Shown here: positions 21,248 through 31,617 of the stretch, one piece after another | Position numbering within the stretch: position 1 is the first letter of the stretch | Layout: the number at the start of each line of letters is the position of its first letter | Assembly (NCBI RefSeq): GCF_017916325.1 | Contig: NC_090165.1 | Location: 1-64,000 of the forward strand | Source: Leishmania martiniquensis | Lineage: Eukaryota; Euglenozoa; Kinetoplastea; Trypanosomatida; Trypanosomatidae | Reading direction: 5' to 3' | Length of the DNA stretch: 64,000 bases | Position numbers and translations under genes: made by a program | Notes under the pieces: model-generated | Told to the model about the DNA's origin: nothing | Seen by the model: only the letters and a program-made list of their open reading frames with translations | The model's database searches: none

Positions 21248-22510
21248 CTACGACAGCTTGCGGTCGAAGCAGTAGCACAGCATGTCTCGCAAGTTCTCGG
21301 GAGGGCGCGGCAGACTCTTTCCCTCGCGTATAGTCGGCAGCGCCTCCTTATATTTGGAGGTGAGCAAGTCTGCAACGGCCAGACCCTGCGTAGCGGAGAT
21401 ATCGAGCTTCTTGTGCACGTGCTGGAGAAGACGCTTATTTTCGTCCTTGTCTGGCGACACGAGGCATAGCGCTAGTCCCGTTACGCCAAAGGCCGTTACA
21501 TGGCTGTACAAGCGCAGGAACTCCACATGCGTTACCACCTCCTGAGTGAGGATATCGCACAGGTCTAGAAAACCCGAGTTGATGGAGCGCAGGATGACGT
21601 ATGCGCCACGTTCTGCAAACGTAGAGGTGACTTGGCTGCTTGAGGAGCACAGGAAGAGGCGACGACAGCCTTTGCCATCCAATGGGAGGTCCCCCACCAC
21701 CGTCGTGGGCGGCAAGCGCTCCGCCAGCAGGAAGTAATTCCCAAAGAGCTGAAAGACGGCCGTCGATGTGCTGTATAGCAAGTTCGACGCAGCGAACAGC
21801 TGCTCCAGGCAGTCCAGTATAGAATGGTGAGACTCTAGAGTCAGGTTGACCCAGGTGCGGCCCTCGTTAGTGTCGAGCACGAGGATTTCAACCGAGATCG
21901 CCGGTGGCACATTCTCCTCTGGATGCGAGTCAATTAGGGTTGGGTCGTTGACGAGATGCAGCTGCAGATAGACGTGGTTCACCACCGTGGTATGAGGCAA
22001 GTACCACTTGTAGAAGCTGAGGATGGCCTCTTCCATGGCAAGAATGTGCTCCTTAGCGTAGGCTCCGTCACATACGTCCGCTATCTTGCGCAGGCTCGGC
22101 AAATCTGAGTCCATCTCCTCAAACTTCGCTGCGATCCACAGGGCCGTTACAGCAGCCAACTGACACTTCTGCAGCTCGAGCTGGTGCAGGTTTCCGACAA
22201 TGTACGAGTCGGTAAGCTGAACGGCGAGGCACAGGGTGGTGCTCCGCAAGTTGAAGGCACCGCACACATCACGTAGCCAGCGCGTAATGATGCGGCGGTT
22301 TTTGTAGTTGTAGATAGTTCCCTTTAGCACGCTGATGTCGGGCAGCGGCTTCACCTCCTTCTGCTTCATCTTGTTAAAGATTGTTTTCGGGTCCTCGTAC
22401 TCATCTTTCATGCCGGGGTTGGACCTAAAGTCCATCGCACCAGCGGGACCGAAGAGACGGCTAACGGAGTCGGAGCTTACCGTCGTCACAATAGCGAGAT
22501 CCGTGGACAT
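21248..22510 (-). CDS. cyclin
   Basis: A 420-residue protein; ATG 22508-22510, TAG at 21248. The cyclin box occupies about 70-175. Its first helices are RRIITRWLRDVCGAFNLRST (72-91) and LCLAVQLTDSYI (93-104), and the conserved Lys-Glu pair is in AAKFEEMD (127-134), the CDK-contact positions of mitotic-type cyclins. The second lobe starts at about 173 (TTVVNHVYLQLHLV) but is unusual: some 140 residues (about 190-325) are not cyclin-like before helices resume near 328-350. No destruction box is obvious. It should bind a CRK-type kinase; which one cannot be told here. Confidence 0.85.
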   Translation of the reverse strand: MSTDLAIVTTVSSDSVSRLFGPAGAMDFRSNPGMKDEYEDPKTIFNKMKQKEVKPLPDISVLKGTIYNYKNRRIITRWLRDVCGAFNLRSTTLCLAVQLTDSYIVGNLHQLELQKCQLAAVTALWIAAKFEEMDSDLPSLRKIADVCDGAYAKEHILAMEEAILSFYKWYLPHTTVVNHVYLQLHLVNDPTLIDSHPEENVPPAISVEILVLDTNEGRTWVNLTLESHHSILDCLEQLFAASNLLYSTSTAVFQLFGNYFLLAERLPPTTVVGDLPLDGKGCRRLFLCSSSSQVTSTFAERGAYVILRSINSGFLDLCDILTQEVVTHVEFLRLYSHVTAFGVTGLALCLVSPDKDENKRLLQHVHKKLDISATQGLAVADLLTSKYKEALPTIREGKSLPRPPENLRDMLCYCFDRKLS

Positions 22511-25500
22511 CGTGTGCGTGTCGCTCTGAATCGCTCTTACTTGTGTTACGTACGTAAATCTGTGTGTGTGTGTGTGTAAGGGGGGAGTCCGTGCAAAACT
22601 AAGAAAAAGAAGGCGAGCTGCAGCACACAGCCGACGCCGTGATGACGTAAGAGAGATTAGAGAGCGTCGACAACGGACTGACGCTCAGGCAGTGGCTGCC
22701 TTGTCCTCGTCGCTGCTCCAGTCGATCGACTACGGCAGACCTCAAAGGAAGGGAGCGAAAACGTATCAGTACGGGCAAAACACTGGGAGAGAGCAGCGGG
22801 GAAGAAGCGGAAAGGCCAACAGAGGGCCGCCACGCAACGGAAACGGAGGAAAAAATGTGTAGCACACACACACACAGACAGAGAGAGACGCGCAAAGAAA
22901 ACAATACGGGCGAGAGCGGCCAGCAGTGCGCACCAGATGAAAAGGTGCGCAGGCACAGGCGCAAGAGAGGTGGTGTCAACGAGACAAAACAGAGGTGCTC
23001 CGTAGAGTGAGGGCGATGGAGAACGAGAGAGGGGAGGCTCGGCAAAGCGGAGGCACGGCGAGTTCGAAGAGACAGCAGTGTGACGGCCGCTTCGAAGCTC
23101 CCACCGTTTTAGGAGAGCGTTGAGAAAGGCGAAATGTGGATTGTAGGTGCTGAAGGCCGCAGTCGAGATGGAAGGCGCAAAAGGGAGACGGAAAAGTGCC
23201 AAGGTGGCGGGGGGCGGCACGGACGTGAGGACGAGCACGCGATGGGCGGGTGTGTGTGGTCGAAGACTGAAGGCCATAGTGAGATGTTAATCTTGTCAAC
23301 GCGCACATGGTCAGCGGTCCTGTAGTCACAAGCGTCATTTACGCCACCATGCCGGTGCTGAAGAGATAAGGAAGGCGGGAGGTCTGCGAAGCACACCTAC
23401 ACGCGTAGACGGTCGAAAGGGACAGAGGGAGGCGTGAAAGCACCTCAGCCGGGTACGTCGCCAGCGTTTCCAACAGCAATACTCTTCTTTGCTCCACGGC
23501 GCCGGCCGCCGCAGCTGCATCACGCGTGCGCGAGGGATCACCAATACCGATTGAAAAGGGAGGAAAGTCATGGGAGGGGGCTCCAGGAAATGCGAAAGGG
23601 CATTTTCGGAGGGATACCGAAGCAGATGTCACCGCGTGCGTTGATACGCGCACGGAAGAAGCGCCTCGGTAGCTGGAGGGAGAAGAGACCCGATGAGATG
23701 AGGATAGCGCCAATGGCACGCACAATTCAAAAAAAAAAAAGAGGGAAAGTGGAGCAGAAAAGAGGATGCTGTCAGCGGTAGTATGCAGTGTGGGATTGCC
23801 CTCCACAGCGCGGGCACAGGGTGAGATGAGGTAAGCTTCGCCACAGCACGCATCCTATCATGTCATCTGTTGCATCCGGCGGCATAGTGAGGGATTCGCA
23901 CGGCAGGAAAAGAGGGTGCAGCGGGATGTGGGTGGGGGGACGTGCTCAGCGCTTGCGCTCACCTCCACATCACCCCTCAAAAGCGGAAAAGGAACGGGGG
24001 GCGCTTTCACTCCGGCATTGAATGCAGTGGACAGCACCGGCGCCTGGGGGTTCGCCGGCGGCGCGAATACGGGATGTGAAGGGCAGTGCAGGAGTGATCG
24101 AGTAGGCAGCAGCTGCGCTGCAGCTTCACCTGCATCATCCAGCAGATGCCCTGACATGATAGACAACTTCATGACGGGCCATCACCAACACTGGAGCCAT
24201 AGCCAAGCTCGTCGGCGGAGTCAAAGCGGAGCTCAAAGACTCACTCCGTTCTTCCTCCTGTTGATGAAAATGATGCTGAGGGGGGTGGTTGAGCAGGGTG
24301 GTGGTGAAACGGGTGCAAGGAGCGAAGTCCTCGCCCCCCTCTCCCTTTCCCCAGCAGCGATCGTCCCTTTTCAGGGCAGGACCAAAGAGCTTTGAAAGCA
24401 GGGGATCATGTAAGTTGCCGAAATGACCGCTTAAGCGAAGGGATGGAGTGAGAAGAGAGAAAAAAAGAACGCGGCGCAGCACGAGCGGCACTGTTGGGGT
24501 AGCGTCGTAGCAGAATGTGCGGATAAGAAGCAAGAACCTTTGAAGCCACAAACGTATGAAGCAGAGGGTGCCCGATTCCGTGTGCGTGTGTGTGTGTGTG
24601 TGTGTGTCGGTGTGGGTCTGCGTGCATAGTGTGCGCCTGAGGGCCTGCGAATGTTCTTTCATGTGTGCGTATGTGCTTGCTTTCATGGATATGGGTGTGC
24701 GAGGAGACCCTGAGGCTCGTCAAATGCCCCATGGCCAGTCCTTCGCGCGCCTCCAACTGCCGAATTGCATGTGTACGTGCGCGTGTGCGCCGACCTTTGC
24801 ACTATTCCTCACACTATCATTGGCATGGATTCTCCTCACTGTGTGAGGCACTGTGCCATGAAGTTGCATGTGCGGTGGACAGACAGCGGATCACTAGGCA
24901 TGGATGATGGCCCTCTCAGATAGAGTTGGCCGTACAATAGAACCCCCAAAAGGCCCCGTGCCGGATACTGCGTGCCTCCCTCCCCAGACGTAAAAAAAAG
25001 AGAAGAGTGAAGCCACGTGTACAAAAAGGTGCCGCTGGGGTGCATTGCACGCATCACACATGCTTGATACGTGCCATAGACGGTCGCCACGCAGCTCAGG
25101 CCACGTGTGTGCGCCAAAGCACATCAGCATTGCACCTGATAAGAGATCGGCAGTAGCCGTTGGGCGTATGTGCAGAAGCGAGACAAAAACGTGCGGAAAA
25201 ACGCAGACGAAAAGGAGACGGGAGGCACCCTCCACCCCACCCCCAGCGCTGCTGGTGCTGTCGCGTGCATGAATGGCATGTGCAGTTGAAACAAGCGCAT
25301 GGGGGTCGTCCCCTGCAGCGGCCTTCTCCCTCTCCCTATCCGTGCACTTGTCACCACAACAGAGTCGAGGCATTGCTGCGGCGGAAAAGGCGCACAGGCA
25401 AGTGGAGAAGGGAGAGGGGAGGGGAGTGGGGCTGACGATCCGATACAGCGGTACAAAACACGCAAAAGGAAAAAACGTAAATGGAGAGTCAAGAGACAGT

Positions 25501-25757
25501 GAGAATAAAAGAGGAGCCAAATGTGTGTGGATGTGTGAGTACGTCGGGGAAGAGGGGGGGCTCTGAGGTGCCGGTGCCCGGTGTTGGCACGGTGAGGTAC
25601 AGCAGAGCGTGCGAAAAACAGCTGCCCTTTCGCCTCGGAAGCAAGCGACCGGGAAAGCATCAGAGAGGTGCCGTGCAGACCACCGCCTTCTACACGACAC
25701 CTTTCCTCGCGCCTTTCTCTCTCTTCCCCCTCCCTCCCCCCAGTCAGCTCTAATCAG
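22511..25757. other. long gene-poor spacer
   Basis: Microsatellites lie at 22561-22577 (TG), 22862-22877 (CA) and 24581-24607 (TG). Minus-strand T-rich tracts followed by TTAG about 90 nt upstream of the cyclin ATG can serve its splicing. A minus-strand 104-codon frame at 23858-24172 is open and not extremely biased, but it overlaps equally open frames on both strands, so I do not call it. A plus-strand pyrimidine tract ends this spacer (listed separately). Confidence 0.45.
25690..25746 (+). promoter_or_regulatory. plus-strand splice-acceptor-like pyrimidine tract
   Basis: A near-pure C/T tract (about 25690-25740) ends in CCCCCCAG (AG at 25741-25742) on the plus strand, opposite to all genes here. 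An ATG 37 nt after the AG (25779-25781) opens a 23-codon frame with good codons (MLTRQDRAFEHVCALITTAA), closing at 25850. It looks like a trans-splicing acceptor in antisense orientation. Whether anything is transcribed from this strand is unknown. Confidence 0.3.
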
Positions 25758-26375
25758 TCACAGAAGACGCACATCGCAATGCTCACCCGTCAGGATCGTG
25801 CTTTCGAGCACGTCTGCGCCCTCATCACGACCGCAGCGAGAGGGAAGTGAGAATGGCTCGTGTGCGGCACCGATTGCCTGTGTACCGTGAGCCGCGCCGA
25901 TCTCGCGGATAAGGGGAGGGAACGAGCGCACCCCGCACGCGATACACCTGCCCTTGCGGAGTGTGAATACGGAACACGGCACGCCCACACGCGCAAGTGT
26001 GCGCTTGCCCGAGTGTGCATGCGGCTTCTCTGTTCGCTTTTTCGCGGCCGTGTGGAGAGAGGTGGTGCTGCCTATGGCCTGCCTCACCGCGCTACAGTCG
26101 TCCCGGAGGTGGGCGAGGCGGAGAACGAGCGGTGCTGTGAGGTCCACACCGAAGCAGAAGCGCAACCCCTTTTCGACTGCACTCAACTCTCCATGTCTCA
26201 CACCACCGTCCAAGGAGGGGGCGTGGCGCGGGTACGCACGCACGGCACTCGTAGGGAAGCGGAGCAAGGAGGGGAGGCTGAAGCCTGCCGCCGCCGCACC
26301 CTGCATCACAACGTCCTTCGCGTCGGCGGGTATACGTGAGTATTGTTGCTTTGTTTTCATATCCAGTCCGTTCAT
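25758..26375 (-). CDS. candidate 205-codon open frame, weak support
   Basis: The minus-strand frame runs from ATG 26373-26375 to the stop at 25758. The first 100 residues look protein-like (for example SRIPADAKDVVMQGAAAAGF, LRLAHLRDDCSAVRQAIG). Later parts are Arg/His-rich, with an IGAAH motif seen twice around residues 168-180. Against it, two plus-strand frames are equally open over the same DNA, and no family is recognised. It may be a species-restricted gene, a relic, or chance in GC-rich DNA. Confidence 0.25.
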   Translation of the reverse strand: MNGLDMKTKQQYSRIPADAKDVVMQGAAAAGFSLPSLLRFPTSAVRAYPRHAPSLDGGVRHGELSAVEKGLRFCFGVDLTAPLVLRLAHLRDDCSAVRQAIGSTTSLHTAAKKRTEKPHAHSGKRTLARVGVPCSVFTLRKGRCIACGVRSFPPLIREIGAAHGTQAIGAAHEPFSLPSRCGRDEGADVLESTILTGEHCDVRLL

Positions 26376-27683
26376 ACACACCTGCAAACGCCGAGAGACA
26401 GAGACACGCGCATATGTGCAAGCACACCCACACAAGCATGAGGGCAGGGGCAAGTGTGCAACAGCAAGGGTGTAATCGCCTACATCGAGCTCGCTGGGAT
26501 CGTGTGGGGGTGGGGGCGGGGAAAGTGTCTGCGCAGTATTTAAAGAGCAAAGGAGGCCGACATTCTAAAGTTCGCCCGCGCGCCGCAGACACAGAAACCC
26601 CACGTCGCGTCGTTTGGTGGTATCCCCACAAGACCGGGCGCAGCGCTCCCTGTCATTGCACCCATCGTCTCTCCAGGTGCGCAGAAACGAGGCACCGCGC
26701 TGCGGCTACCATCGGCGATGTGCGCTCTGTGGTCCTCTGTCACCCTCGTCACCCACCCAACCACCCCCCCAATCCCTCAACGGCGAGCATCGAGCGAGGG
26801 AATGCGGCGCCGGAGCGACTCGTCAGTCATGAAGGTGAAAACACGTGAAAGCCACTCCACAGGGAAAATGGGACCAATCGGTAGCTGCGCGGAGCGAGGA
26901 CATCGAGTCGCGAGCGATCCTCCCGCTTCACGTCAAAATCCGCTTTAGGCACCGCTCGATTCAGCTCAGCCGCCTTCGTTCATAACTTCGCTGTTCTCCA
27001 TCAGCCGCTGTGGCGGCGCATTCTGCCTGCAGCCTCCTCTCTGGGCTCAACGTTACCTTCCCTTCTTCATTTGTTTAGTGGCGCGCGGTTCGACACGCAA
27101 CAGCAGGCTCGGTCACCCACCTCTGACAGAGAAAACTATGGGTCCCATGCAACGCCTTTTTTCGCTTTACCTAACCCCATATGACAGGAGCGCACGCCAC
27201 CGACGCGGTCCCCCTGTGGCGCGGCCTTCGTCGATCCAGTCCTGACGGTGCTCGCGTGCGCGCATGGAAGCCGCCGAGAAGATACAGAACAGAAAATAGA
27301 AAATAAGTTCATACGTGTCGCCCGTCCCCCTCCCCTGTTTCCGCTTTGGCAGGCAACAAAAAGAGCCCCCTCGAGGCGGTGCCCTAAACGGCTTTCCCGT
27401 GGATGACTAAGCGAGATGAAGAGAGAAGAGGAAAATGGGCGATCGTCCTCTGACCGCAGCTGTCGCCCCTCCCTTTTTCCCCGGCAACCTTCTGTTCATC
27501 AAAGATGAGTCACTAGTGCCGGCGGCCGAAGCGCTGTAGATGAAGAGAGAGCGACGGCGCCGTTATCAGTGGCGATGAGGCCCGTTTCCCAACACCATCA
27601 GAACCGAATTGCTCTCCTTTCTGTGCTTCGTGCCTTAGAGGACGTCTCTCTCGCGCGCGCGCGCTCACATCATCGGTTATCCA
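26376..27683. other. intergenic spacer, plus-strand pyrimidine-rich
   Basis: Presumed 3' UTR of the FoP-like gene. Unlike most spacers here, it is pyrimidine-rich on the plus strand (26745-26780, 27325-27345, 27466-27482). A short alternating (CG)n block at 27653-27664 could form Z-DNA. No gene is seen. Confidence 0.5.
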
Positions 27684-28373
27684 CTAATTACGGTAGCTAT
27701 CCAGCTGACGGTCCAACTCCTCCCGGGTGAGCTGAGGCTCGCGGCTGCGCTGAGGCTTCTTACTGTTGTGCGACTGGTTGTTGCGGGACTGGCCGCCGTG
27801 TTTGTTACCTGCGCGGTTTCCCTGGTTGTTGTTGTTGCTCTGACGGCCACCCTCCTGGCGACGACGGCCGCTGCCGCTGCGCTCCTCGCGCTCGCGACGC
27901 CCCTCCACTTTGGAACGACCGCGGTCACCACGGCCAGCGCGGGTGCCACGCATGCGTAGGCGCAGACGGCGTGCCCCGCCGAAGCGGCGACCCTCCGCAG
28001 GGCGCTTACCGCCGCGGCGCGCCCGCTCCTCCAGAAATCGCTCGCGGCGCTCCTCACGCTCCAAGTCGTCGGCACGGCGGAAGCGATCATGGCCGCTGCG
28101 GCGGAAGATGGATCGGTCGCTGAACCGGCGTGGAAGTGGCTCACCTCCGCGGCCGCCACGCATCCGGCGCACGACGCGGCGCACCTGAGCACCGCCCCGT
28201 CCAAAGCCCTCGATTCGGGTCCGGCGTTCGCTCACGACATAACGGCGCGGCGCAGCATAGTCGTCCTCACCACCGCGGCGGCGGTCACGTGCGTCAGCCA
28301 GCGCGGACACGCGGTGGCGGTTGCGGTCGTAAAGAGCGCGAAGGCGACGGCGGTCGAAGTCGTCACGCGGCAT
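27684..28373 (-). CDS. RGG/RG-rich FoP/CHTOP-like mRNA-export factor
   Basis: A 229-residue, extremely basic protein; the first ATG is 28371-28373. The N-terminus (MPRDDFDRRRLRALYDRNR) is followed by arginine/glycine-rich tracts (GFGRGGAQ, RRMRGGRGGEPL, MRGTRAGRGDRGRS). A low-complexity Asn/Gly/Gln region follows (about 175-210, including NNNNQGNRAGNKHGG). The last residues, LTREELDRQLDSYRN, match the UAP56/Sub2-binding motif of ALYREF and the C-terminal FoP duplication of CHTOP. No RRM is present, so it is closer to CHTOP than to ALYREF. The likely role is recruiting the DEAD-box helicase Sub2/UAP56 to nuclear mRNA, with RG motifs as protein arginine methyltransferase targets. Assignment is from the C-terminal motif plus composition. 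Confidence 0.7.
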   Translation of the reverse strand: MPRDDFDRRRLRALYDRNRHRVSALADARDRRRGGEDDYAAPRRYVVSERRTRIEGFGRGGAQVRRVVRRMRGGRGGEPLPRRFSDRSIFRRSGHDRFRRADDLEREERRERFLEERARRGGKRPAEGRRFGGARRLRLRMRGTRAGRGDRGRSKVEGRREREERSGSGRRRQEGGRQSNNNNQGNRAGNKHGGQSRNNQSHNSKKPQRSREPQLTREELDRQLDSYRN

Positions 28374-31218
28374 GGCGAGCGGGTGACAACGGGGCGGCAA
28401 AAAGTGGGCTGCGGCTGAGTCGCGTGTCGAGGGCGAAAGACGGCAGAGCTCTGGTGTGAGACTTTCTCTGTTACCTCCTGTTGCCCTTTAGGGGGGACTG
28501 CGAAGAGCAAAAGCGGACGGTGCACGCCCAGCCGTGAGAGGTAGAGGAAAGACGCTGCGCGACGGGGTGTCGAAAGTGAGGCAGAGAGGGGACACAGAGT
28601 CCACAGAGGTACTTCACTCTAAAAGGGGGCAAAAGTATAGCACAAAACTGCGTTGCGCCAATGCCGAGAAGCGCAGATGCGAGAACGGGGGTGGGCGTTG
28701 AAGTGATGGCGAAGAGCGAAGAGAGCAGCAGGGAAGCGGTGAAGCAGGCATGAGAGATCACAGCCACAGCCATACTGTGCGCAGAGAAGAGGCGCTGTGG
28801 GAAAGAGCTCGGGCATGCATTAGCGGAAGGCGCCTCCGCTTATAGAAATAGAGCCGCTACCGCTTTTCCTCTCTACTTTGTCGTGTGTATCACCCAGCAT
28901 AGATACGTGCAGCTGCTGAATGGCGCAGAGGATGCACGCCAAATTTCTGCTTTAGTCGCGTCCTTTTCTTTGCATTGTCGCCCTGTTCCCGTGTCGAGTG
29001 TGCAGGTGCACCGACAAATAGAGTCGCACAAACAGAGAGCGAGGCAGAGAGGTACCTGAGACACAGAGATTCAGAGAGAAGGGCTGAGTGACGCGCACGT
29101 GAGTCTATAAGCCGCGAAAGGCATGCACCCGACTCAGTAAGGCGCAGGAGAGAAAAGCACAGCCCACATTCTTCGGTGGGGGCTGGGCCTGCATAGCGAA
29201 AACGTACGCGAAACAAATGCGGCACGCACAGAGGGGTGGGCGGAAGGGGGAGAGGAGGAGGGTATGATGGTGCAATGGACAACAGCCGACTCTCTACGTC
29301 GCATCATCACTTCTGCTGGAGGCCTCCCTGCGGCAACAGGTACGGAGGGCGCGGAAAAAAGGATGGAGGTGGAAGCCGAGCATATACTGCTGGTGCCTCT
29401 TTACCCATCCCGCAGGAAGATAAAAGGGAAGCCAGTGTCGGCAGGCCCCTTCCGGCCACCGAAGGAGAGCCGCTGCGCAGAGACGCACATGAGCGGCCGG
29501 GGGAGCACGGCGGGTCGCTTGGCGATTTGCCTTTGGCCCCTCATTCGGCGGTCTCCGCGCATGAGGCCGTTGTCCACGGTTTCGAATCGAACACGGTTCT
29601 TTACCAGTCCGACCCCCCTCGTCATATCACCCCGCCTGTGTCTGTAGCGGCTCATCGTCGCCGTGCGCGCTGCACCACCCTTGGTGGCTCCAGGTTATGG
29701 CTCCTGACGAGCAGCGCGGGCGACGCCTTGACCAGCGGAAGGTTCCACGGCTCCACCAACTCGTGGAAGCGGCGCATGACGGAGTCGCGCTGCCCCCGCG
29801 TCGACGGCTCCCACATCCGGTCAGTCATCCCATCCGTCCTCTCCGCCAGCATGGGTGGGTGCTCTGGTCGACTCGGCCTGGAGGGAGGGGGCGCGAGCGG
29901 TTGAGCGGGGCCTTGGGTCTTCACTCATGCTTAGCGCTGACTCCACCAAAAAGTATGGCACGTCATGTTCTCTGCAGGGGGGGTGCACGACACACCACTG
30001 CGCTGGCGGTACAAATTCTTTTCTCGGGGGCAGGGAGGGAGGAGGACCGACGCTGAGTGTGTGCGATGTCGCAGAGCCGATTCGCTGCGCTTCGAGTCGA
30101 GCTCGAGTCCCTCAGTGCGTAGCAGCTCTCGCTGCCCATCCGGATCGCACGCCGAGCCCAGAGCCTGAGCGCCTGCCGCTGCATGCGCCAACGCGGGAGC
30201 GACGCGACGTGATGCGTGGTAGCGGTGTCAAGGCGGGGTGCTGCCTGTGGCGTCTAGAGATACATAGTGAGGCAGCGACGCTACAGCCACCGCCCATCGA
30301 TTGTGTACCGATTCGCCTGTCCTTCACGGGGAGCGAGGGCTGTGGCCATGGTACCGTATATGTGGGTACTCGTGTGTGCACGGGACGCCGGCCTGCGAGA
30401 TGTGCGTCGGGCCTACAAGAGCTTCGCGCAGGCAGCAAAGTGGCACATGAGGTCGCGAAGAGGGGGAGGGGAGGGGAGGTAAATTATGTATCGAGAGAGG
30501 GGAGAGAGAGATGGCGTCAAAGGCTCCATCGACGGGGAAGATGGTAAGAGGGGCATGACCGTTCTTTTTGTGCTGCTCATTCACTCTCTCTGCCATTAGT
30601 CTCGGAGAAATCACCGCTCGCGGGGTCGGGGGAAACCAAAAGATATCTGCGGAATTTTATCTACGGATAGGAAACACTCTCTATGCGCGGCTCAAAGTGT
30701 GTGCGAAGGAGGAAGGCGGGCGATGCGTTAGTCGAAACGTGACAATCAGCGCTACTCAGACGTCAGCGCAGGAAAAAGGGGGTCGTTCGCCACAATCAGC
30801 TGCATCGGTATTACACTGATTGCTGGCCTTGCCGTGTCCACGCGCGAGGACAGCGCGCGTCACTGGCGGCGGGAATCATAGAGATGTGCACAAAAGAAGG
30901 CGAGGGCTCCTGTGAGGACGAGAGGTGAGCACGAAGCAGGAGTCGCGGGAGTGCGCCACGCTGTCGGGGGCTCTGCTCAGCTCGTCGCCGTGCTCTAATT
31001 TAGTGTCTTCACTCAAAGATTTCCGGTAAAGGTATGCGCTTCGATCAGCCTCAGCCTCATCAGCCCGCTCGCCATCTCTGGACCCCCCTTCGCCTTCCCA
31101 TTCGGCCGCGCTGCCCTGCCGATCCTCCAATGCGCCACTTCTCACGTGCTCTTCACGACGCGCGTGAGCTTGAGGCCCGCTCGTGAAGGCCATTGTGCTC
31201 TCCACCTCTCTCCTCAGA
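28374..31218. other. long spacer with a possible transposon relic
   Basis: 2.8 kb between genes. Contains the presumed 5' region of the FoP-like gene (minus-strand pyrimidine-rich near 28490-28560) and the possible tyrosine-recombinase relic at 29401-29921. It also contains a GC-rich stretch (30080-30240) with several open frames but no recognisable product. No intact gene is supported. Confidence 0.45.
29401..29921 (-). mobile_element. possible degenerate TATE-like tyrosine-recombinase fragment
   Basis: The minus-strand frame at 29921-29652 contains TRGQRDSVMRRFHEL followed by WNLPLVKASPALLV. This is the pattern of the N-terminal SAM-like core-binding domain of tyrosine recombinases (a basic helix that ends in a short turn, then a second helix). 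A short WEP element precedes it, as in TATE recombinases as I remember them. The frame has no ATG, stops early, and may continue in a shifted frame (29655-29401) with less clear similarity. The catalytic R-H-R-Y residues cannot be placed. If real, it is a short dead remnant; the call rests on memory of the family. Confidence 0.3.
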
Positions 31219-31617
31219 TTACCGCGGCACAATGCGAAGTGGCTGCTCATCTAACTTGGTGAAAAAGTCATTTAGCTCCTGCTGCCATTGATTGACCTCC
31301 GCCTCGCTCGGCACCGCCGCACATGCACGTCGGCGACGGAAGGAGCAGCTGTGATTGCTGATGTCTAAAATGAAGACGCTGTCCTCAGACAGACCACCGT
31401 CGGTGCCGGCGGTGGTACACGCGGACGGTGAGCACGAGGTCTGCGCCGGGGTCACAAACGGGTTCGATGGTATGAGCGAGGCTAGTCCGTTCGTGCTACG
31501 TGGCGGAGTAGCTAATAGGTGATCTATCGGCGTAGCGCGCATTTCGTGCGCGCACGACTCAGTTGCATCCTCTCTCAGCCGCTTCGCGCAGCCCAGTCGC
31601 GGCAACCGCTGGCTCAT
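31219..31617 (-). CDS. small protein of unknown function, 132 residues
   Basis: ATG 31615-31617, stop TAA at 31219. The N-terminal half is Ser/Thr/Pro-rich and probably disordered (TPIDHLLATPPRSTNGLAS, PSNPFVTPAQTSCSPSA). It carries TP and SP sites of the kind phosphorylated by proline-directed kinases. A hydrophobic strand, SVFILDIS, and a basic patch (FRRRRACAA) follow. An acidic/aromatic C-terminal helix (EVNQWQQELNDFFTKLDEQ) looks folded. There are no membrane spans or recognisable domain. Composition and codon choice are gene-like in this frame and poor in the alternatives. Confidence 0.5.
   Translation of the reverse strand: MSQRLPRLGCAKRLREDATESCAHEMRATPIDHLLATPPRSTNGLASLIPSNPFVTPAQTSCSPSACTTAGTDGGLSEDSVFILDISNHSCSFRRRRACAAVPSEAEVNQWQQELNDFFTKLDEQPLRIVPR

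Noticed and set aside
23858..24172. 104-codon minus-strand frame with fair composition
   Set aside because: Overlapping frames on both strands are equally open and nothing in it is recognisable; left as an observation in the spacer entry.
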